From Entrophospora sp. SA101 (taxonomy: Eukaryota > Glomeromycota > Glomeromycetes > Entrophosporales > Entrophosporaceae): a stretch of DNA of 13,523 bases. Numbering within the stretch: position 1 is the first letter of the stretch; each line of letters opens with the position of its first letter. The position numbers and the translations under genes were made by a program. Shown here piece after piece: positions 8,694-13,523 of the stretch. Where the stretch lies: positions 1 to 13,523 of the forward strand of contig CAUDNR010001499.1 in the NCBI GenBank assembly GCA_958430865.1, read 5' to 3'. The notes below the pieces were generated by a model, which saw only the letters and a program-made list of their open reading frames with translations, did not search any database and was not told the origin of the DNA.

Positions 8694-8910
8694 CTTGTCC
8701 ACAAAATAATTTATTATATTAATAATTACATCATTTGCGCATTTCTTGATCAATGCAAGACAGTTGATTATAGCTGTGTTGATTGATGATACCATTTTTT
8801 ATCTATATATATATAGTTAAACTTAAAATCATTAGCAATAGAAATAAAATGTATATATATACTTCCATAAAATATATACTTTTGGTGCTAGGTGGGAGAT
8901 AGCAGTATAT
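8694..8910 (+). repeat. Tandem repeat, copy 2
   Basis: Shares the ordered blocks of copy 1 (CTTGTCCACAAAA, ATTACATCATTTG, ATCAATGCAAGAC, GTTGATTGATG, TACCATTT, TTTTGGTGCTA). It has an insertion (TTATAGCTGTG-like) and a longer (AT)n. The exact end is uncertain because it runs into the partial third copy. Confidence 0.78.
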
Positions 8911-8938
8911 TTTGCACATTCTTTAATCAATGCAATAA
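8911..8938 (+). repeat. Tandem repeat, partial copy 3
   Basis: The block TTTGCACATTCTTTAATCAA followed by TGCAA matches the internal TTTGCGCATTTCTTGATCAA block of copy 2. The similarity then fades, so only a fragment of a third unit remains. Confidence 0.6.
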
Positions 8939-8997
8939 TCTATTTATTAAATTATAATAAATGAACTTTGAATTTTTTTAATGATAAAGATAATTAA

Positions 8998-9131
8998 TTA
9001 TCTTCCCGTTCGTCTGGAAAATTTACGTGACAAAAGATCCGCAATATTCAAATTTTTATTTTGTTTCAATTCGTCTATTTTTGATAAACTTTTTTGGCCT
9101 ACATGACCAATAAAAAGTTGCGGGACTGTGA
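8998..9131 (-). pseudogene. Isolated terminal exon fragment, possibly glutaredoxin-like
   Basis: On the minus strand, a GTGCAAG acceptor-like site (9132 and above) opens an exon beginning TVPQLFIGHVGQKSLSKIDE and ending in LLSRKFSRRTGR with TAA at 8998. 'TVPQ-hydrophobic-FIG' followed by a 'SLSKIDEL' helix resembles the cis-proline strand and final helices of glutaredoxins (usual pattern TVPQ-F-G...G...L). The N-terminal part with the CPxC active site is not found upstream on this strand, where a plus-strand kinase relic lies instead. It is therefore probably a gene fragment. The glutaredoxin assignment is tentative because the usual Gly-Gly after the VPQ strand is not clear. Confidence 0.3.
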
Positions 9132-9228
9132 CTTGCACTATTACTATATTTTTTTTTTTTTTGGAATAAAAATTACGTAGATCAAATTTTTTTTTCATTC
9201 CTATTTTTCTTTGCAATGGATATAATAC

Positions 9229-9976
9229 TTATATTGGGCACTATTGGCTGAAGGATGGACTAGTGGCAATGAAACATTAAATGAGTTGATTAGAAGCACA
9301 CAACTACATTTGATAATTATTTTTATCTTCAATGGATTCCTTGTAATGACTTAACAAGAAGATGGTTTTGCAACTATATATATACAAAGCTACTTTGATT
9401 AAGAATATAAATCATTTTAATAAAAAAATACTTGTAAAGATATGACTGTGACATTAAAAAAACTAAATATTTCACAAATATTTCTGATGAATTTCTTAAT
9501 GAGGTAATTATTTTATTAATGTTAATTTCCAGATATTATTGTTATAATTAAATATTTTATTTGTTATTTTAGTTCAAAAATTTCGGGATCATTTTTCTTT
9601 GGCATAATTCATTTGATGATAATGCAATAAAAATGGGGATATTCAAAAGAAGAGCACGATGAATTAAAATCAATTAGAAAAGTTTTTGATGAAATGGATG
9701 AAAAAAAATTTGATCTTTTGACAATTACTACAACAATTCATCCAAATGCTTGCTTATACTAGCAAATCATTAAAATTTACAAGCCTTCCCGAACCTATGA
9801 ATTCCAATAAAGTGACAATAATGATGGTAATTAATAACATTAAATTATTGATTATTTCATTTTTATTAATTTTTAAAATTAACAATATTTATTAATAACA
9901 TTCATTCTTATGATAAATGTTTTTTTAGATTCTCAACCGGGTTGAATTAACTGTACCAGATGAATTACTCAATTAA
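9229..9976 (+). pseudogene. Decayed protein kinase of the Glomeromycotina-expanded family, catalytic core missing
   Basis: Family landmarks appear in order but in shifting frames. The N-terminal linker GWTSGNETLNELIRSTQL (from about 9253) comes first, then, after a one-base shift, DNYFYLQWIPCNDL (9312-). A glycine-loop remnant EDGFATIY (9358-9381) follows, then the beta-3 lysine region VTLKKLNIS (9448-), and after a further shift NISDEFLNE (9477-9503). A GT-AG intron (9504-9572) leads to FKNF. The sequence then jumps directly to the C-terminal tail seen in these proteins: YSKEEHDELKSIRKVFDEMD (from 9640), IHPNA, and in another frame YTSKSLKFTSLPEPMNSN. A second GT-AG intron (9827-9928) and LTVPDELLN with TAA at 9974 follow. 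The HRD, DFG and APE motifs and most of the kinase domain are absent, so this is a deleted, multiply frameshifted copy. Family recognition is from memory of Rhizophagus kinases. Confidence 0.65.
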
Positions 9977-10563
9977 GTTAATTAAAATATAAAACCTTGT
10001 CACTCACTGCATAAATAAATTCAACAAGTACATATTATAGAAAAAAATTATATTAATGTATTGTCCGTTAAAGAAAATTAGACATTCTATTTGTATTGTA
10101 AAAAATTGTATTCTTGATGAAGCTACAAAGTAGCAAATATATAGTTGATTATTATTATTAATTTTTTTGAAATGTTTTTGATTTTCAAAGAATTGTTTTA
10201 TCATTATGTTAATGTATATATATAATAAATATCATTCATCATCAGATAATCTATTTCAAAAAAAAAAAATCTTATAGAATATTTGGAACAATTCAAAGTA
10301 TTAATTAAATGTAAATCGCAGCTTTTTAAGTATTGATTATATATATTTTTCAATCTCTTCTAAAGAAAGAATCAATGATTTCTGATTTCAATATTCCCAC
10401 TTGTATCGTCATTGTCATTATTTGTTTATTAATCATGAAATTGAAAAATTGATATTTAATAATATTTTTAATTAATATAAAAACAAAAATATATATAAAA
10501 GTATGTGTAATTTAATCTATTATAAATAGTAAGTAATAATAATAAATGTAGTAGTAGCAGTGT
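9977..10563. other. Intergenic region between the kinase relic and RPT5
   Basis: Very AT-rich. The minus-strand frame at 10004-10204 (Phe/Ile/Asn/Gln-rich) looks like composition only. The right end should contain the 3' UTR of RPT5, read leftward. An ATTAAA on the minus strand near 10511 could serve as a poly(A) signal. No other feature seen. Confidence 0.45.
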
Positions 10564-12670
10564 TTATGCATAATATTGTAAAGAAGTTTTCTTTTTAGCC
10601 ATAACTTCTTGAATGCCTATATAATAAAAATAATAAAGATCAATTATATTAACACAATATTAATAATAATTAAAAAACTTTTATAAAAAGATAATTAATT
10701 ACCATCCATGAAATCCTCATGACTCAATTCAGTAGCACCTCTTCTTAAAGCCAACATACCAGCTTCAACACATACAGCCTTACACTGAGCACCATTAAAT
10801 TCATCACAACAACGTGCCAATTCATCAAAATTTACATCACTACCGACAGTCATTTTACGTGAATGAATTTGAAGAATTCGAGCACGGGCTTCTTCATTTG
10901 GTAAGGGGAACTCTATTTTACGATCAAGACGACCTGATCGTAAAAGTGCAGGATCCAAAATATCAATACGATTTGTAGCAGCAATTACCTAACAGTTAAA
11001 TAAATAAATATTCAATATATTATATATATTGTCTTGGATAATTTTTTTTGACAAAATAATAATAATAATATAAAACCTTAATTCTTTCATCACTGCTAAA
11101 ACCATCAAGTTGATTTAACAATTCTAACATAGTTCTTTGTACTTCACGATCACCACTTTTCTCACTATCAAATCTTTTTGTCCCTATAGCATCTAATTCA
11201 TCAATAAAAATGATAGCAGGTGCTTTTTCTTTGGCCAAATTAAAAGCATCACGTACAAGTTTAGCACCATCACCAATAAACATCTAATGACAATATTAAT
11301 AATAGTAGCAATAAAAATAAATAAAATGTTGAGTATTATTATAACTCTTTAATTTAATTATTATGAATCCTTCTATTTATTTACTTGTACGAGTTGTGGA
11401 CCAGCTAATTTTAAATATGTAGAATTAGTTTGTGCTGCACAAGCTCTTGCCAGCAACGTTTTACCAGTGCCAGGAGGACCATACATAAGAACACCTAATT
11501 GAATCAATTCAAGAGTATTAATCTACTGATTTATTATTATCATTATTAATATTATTAATCTTTTCTAATAATGATTACCTTTTGGTGGTTTTATACCCAA
11601 ATTTTTAAATCTTTCTGCATGTGTCATTGGTAAAACTATAGCTTCTACCAATTCTTCAATTTGTTTATCAAGACCACCAATATCATTATAATCTTCTGTT
11701 GGTTTCTCATCAACTTCCATAGCTTTAACACGAGAATCATACCTATAAATAAAATAATAATTTATTACTACTTTTTTTTTAAATGCAAATAAAATGAATT
11801 AATAAATAAATTTACTCTGCTGGTAATGTGTCCAATACTAGATAACTATCTTTATTTACACCAATCAAGTCACCTGGCTTGATAGTAGCAGGATCAACAA
11901 GACCAATCAAAGGCAAGAAAATAGTCTAAAACAAAATATTTTAATTATAATAATGGATAATGTAATAGTAATGAAAATTAGTCTAAAGAAAGTAAAGTTT
12001 ACTTGTCGTGTAGATGTCTTAATCACAGCACATTTTCCTTTACGGTGTGCATCAAGATCTATATTTGCACCATCTTCTTCTGGCTCATCATTTGGATCCA
12101 TATCAAGCAACTGATCATTAATTATAATAATAATGGTTTATTATTATCTTTGATTAATACTTGTACTAATGATTAACTACTATAAATCAAAATGTTTCCA
12201 ATAGATCTAAATAGTCAAAACAAAATCAAACTAACCTCAACAATATTACCAACAAGCCATGGTAATTGTTTATTAACTTTTATCTTTTCTTTATTATCTT
12301 TTATCTTTTCTCTCATACTAGTTTGTTCATGTGTTAGACGTACATGTTCCGACTTTAGCATCTAATTAATCAAATGATTATGTTGTTAATGATAAAAAAA
12401 ACATATGCAAGCAAACATTTCTAAGATTAAAATTATCAATAAATCGTCCAACAAATCAATAAATCAATAATAAAATCAATCAATCAATTAAATTCTGAGC
12501 ATGGTCATGATAATAATAACTATGGTAATAATAACCTTCATTTCATTGTCAAGTAAACGTGTGCGATTATTAATATCTTCGGTACTAGATCTTAAAATTT
12601 CTTGACCAAGCTCTTCCAAACCTTCTTCGTCAGCTTTTTCCCAAAGGAGTTTATCTTCAAGAGTAGACAT
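10564..12670 (-). CDS. RPT5: 26S proteasome regulatory ATPase subunit RPT5 (PSMC3), nine exons, complete
   Basis: Exons in transcript order are 12670-12536, 12361-12236, 12110-12003, 11925-11816, 11742-11579, 11494-11385, 11283-11077, 10988-10703 and 10616-10564. They sum to 1299 bases, giving 432 residues (yeast and human are about 434-439), and every junction keeps the frame. The protein is one of six AAA+ ATPases of the 19S base that unfold ubiquitylated substrates and open the 20S gate. Features: N-terminal coiled coil (about 8-75); OB-fold (about 80-155); Walker A GPPGTGKT (220-227); pore loop MFIGDG (252-257); Walker B IIFIDE (275-280); sensor 1 AATN (323-326); arginine fingers in RSGRLDR (Arg340, Arg343). 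The C-terminus is YYA, the HbYX tail that docks into the 20S alpha-ring. Final YYA/FYA, the [20 protein letters not shown] segment and overall length favour RPT5 over the other RPTs. All introns (73-174 bp) are GT-AG, although donors GTTATT and GTTTTA are weak. The gene appears intact. Confidence 0.97.
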
Positions 12671-13447
12671 TTTTTATTTATATATTATTAATTAATTTTA
12701 CTTTTTCATACAAAAGTAATTTGTTTCAAAGTAATAGTAAGTAAAGCGTGAAGAAAAAAAAACGATTACGCAATATGTTTTTTCTGTCTTACTCATCACA
12801 TGCATGCATATCAATTACTTTGCACGCAGATGTGAATAATCACGCACAACTTTAACCAACACGAGTACATTTGATAAAATTTATTTAAATAATAAAAAAT
12901 ATTTATGTATATTATATAGCGATGAACAAGGATAATTAACAAATGTAAAACATATAATTCACGACCAATTATTTCGTTAAATCTTCCTGACCAGGAGGGT
13001 CATTTTAATATTAAGAGTACTATCCAGTATATATGACTAGTGTTGATAGTTTGTGTAGGTATATAGGTTTTTAAAAGAATGTAAAGTGGAGTAAAAAGTT
13101 TAGAGAATATTGGTGCACCAGCAATAGCAATGGAAAACAAACAGGGTAATTTTACTTTTGAAATTTTTTGGTTAACAAGTTCCAGCTGATTTTATGCTAA
13201 AGCCTTTTCCGGTATATATAAATTTTGTTAATCAGCTGTATCTGCCATTCATAATGCATGGTATATCTTGGGATTCTTTGGCAAACTCGAGTTTCAGGCC
13301 AAATTAAGCCCTTCCCATTATATGGGACTTTTTGGTTAAAAACCACTCTCATCCTGGTAACCCTGGTATTTCATCAATAAAATCCATTATAAAGCTCTTC
13401 TTGATTATAGCTATTCCTAAAACTTAAAAGGCTCCAGAGATTTGTTA
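12671..13447. other. RPT5 upstream region and flanking sequence with a coding-like relic
   Basis: The first ~230 bases should include the RPT5 5' UTR and promoter, which is AT-rich. I saw no GGTGGCAAA-type proteasome control element. From about 13181 to 13426 the plus strand has one frame with a single TAA (at about 13300), reading for example 'FMLKPFPVYINFVNQLYLPF' and 'SHPGNPGISS'. The minus strand of the same stretch is also fairly open. I cannot choose the strand or name a family. It may be transposon debris. Confidence 0.4.
13183..13238. repeat. Small inverted repeat
   Basis: CAGCTGATT at 13183-13191 is the exact reverse complement of AATCAGCTG at 13230-13238, separated by 38 bases. The 9-bp arms do not extend further. 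It could be a hairpin, a remnant of element ends, or chance. Confidence 0.5.
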
Positions 13448-13523
13448 TACAGTGCGGATCATCTATACTCAAAAGTTAAATTTTTTGAAATATTATGTGA
13501 TCCACACATTGGATTTTAAAAAA
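13448..13523. mobile_element. Possible left end of a Tc1/mariner-type element, cut by the window edge
   Basis: The sequence TA-CAGTGCGGATCATC starts at 13448. Tc1/mariner elements insert at TA and commonly begin CAGT. Inside, TGTGATCC (about 13496) is inverted relative to GGATCA near the end, as in some sub-terminal repeats. The rest lies beyond the window, so neither the second end nor a transposase can be seen. Confidence 0.3.

Noticed and set aside
10004..10204. Minus-strand frame of 66 codons downstream of RPT5
   Set aside because: Low-complexity Phe/Ile/Asn content; no splice or homology support.
1..13523. tRNA, rRNA or CRISPR-like arrays
   Set aside because: No tRNA-like A and B box pair, no rRNA-like block and no regularly spaced repeats were found; the only tandem repeats are those listed.

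Overview
This window looks like nuclear DNA of an arbuscular mycorrhizal fungus (Glomeromycotina, Rhizophagus-like). The evidence is a very AT-rich sequence, short GT-AG introns (about 70-175 bp) and long A/T homopolymers. It also carries two gene types hugely amplified in that group: a BTB-BACK-TLDc protein and the remains of an expanded protein-kinase family. The assignment rests on recognising family patterns by eye; no database search was possible.

Layout. (1) 88-1678 (+): a BTB-BACK-TLDc gene with one intron, whose BTB exon carries an apparent one-base deletion in an A run. (2) 2001-3236 (+): a two-exon cAMP-dependent protein kinase regulatory subunit with an RRxS inhibitor site and two cAMP-binding domains, but no visible N-terminal dimerisation/docking domain. 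(3) 3953-4994 (+): a four-exon gene for an acidic, mostly disordered 240-residue protein with one short conserved-looking patch. (4) 5277-7870: a region of relatively GC-rich decayed coding sequence, dominated by a Cys-rich degraded gene (6130-7298). (5) 8396-8938: paired small palindromes, then a diverged ~230-bp tandem repeat (two full copies plus part of a third). (6) 8998-9131 (-): a possible terminal exon with a glutaredoxin-like VPQ-containing end. (7) 9229-9976 (+): a kinase pseudogene lacking its catalytic core. (8) 10564-12670 (-): a complete nine-exon RPT5/PSMC3 proteasomal ATPase gene. (9) 12671-13523: AT-rich upstream DNA, a coding-like relic, a small inverted repeat, and a possible Tc1/mariner-type end at the window edge.

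The genes do not form a pathway. This is a typical eukaryotic mix: two conserved housekeeping/signalling genes (PKA regulatory subunit, RPT5), one lineage-expanded gene, one unassigned gene, and about 5 kb of gene debris and repeats between them. I found no convincing new multi-gene system. The best leads are the D/D-less PKA regulatory subunit, the BTB frameshift, the degraded Cys-rich family and the unassigned acidic protein.
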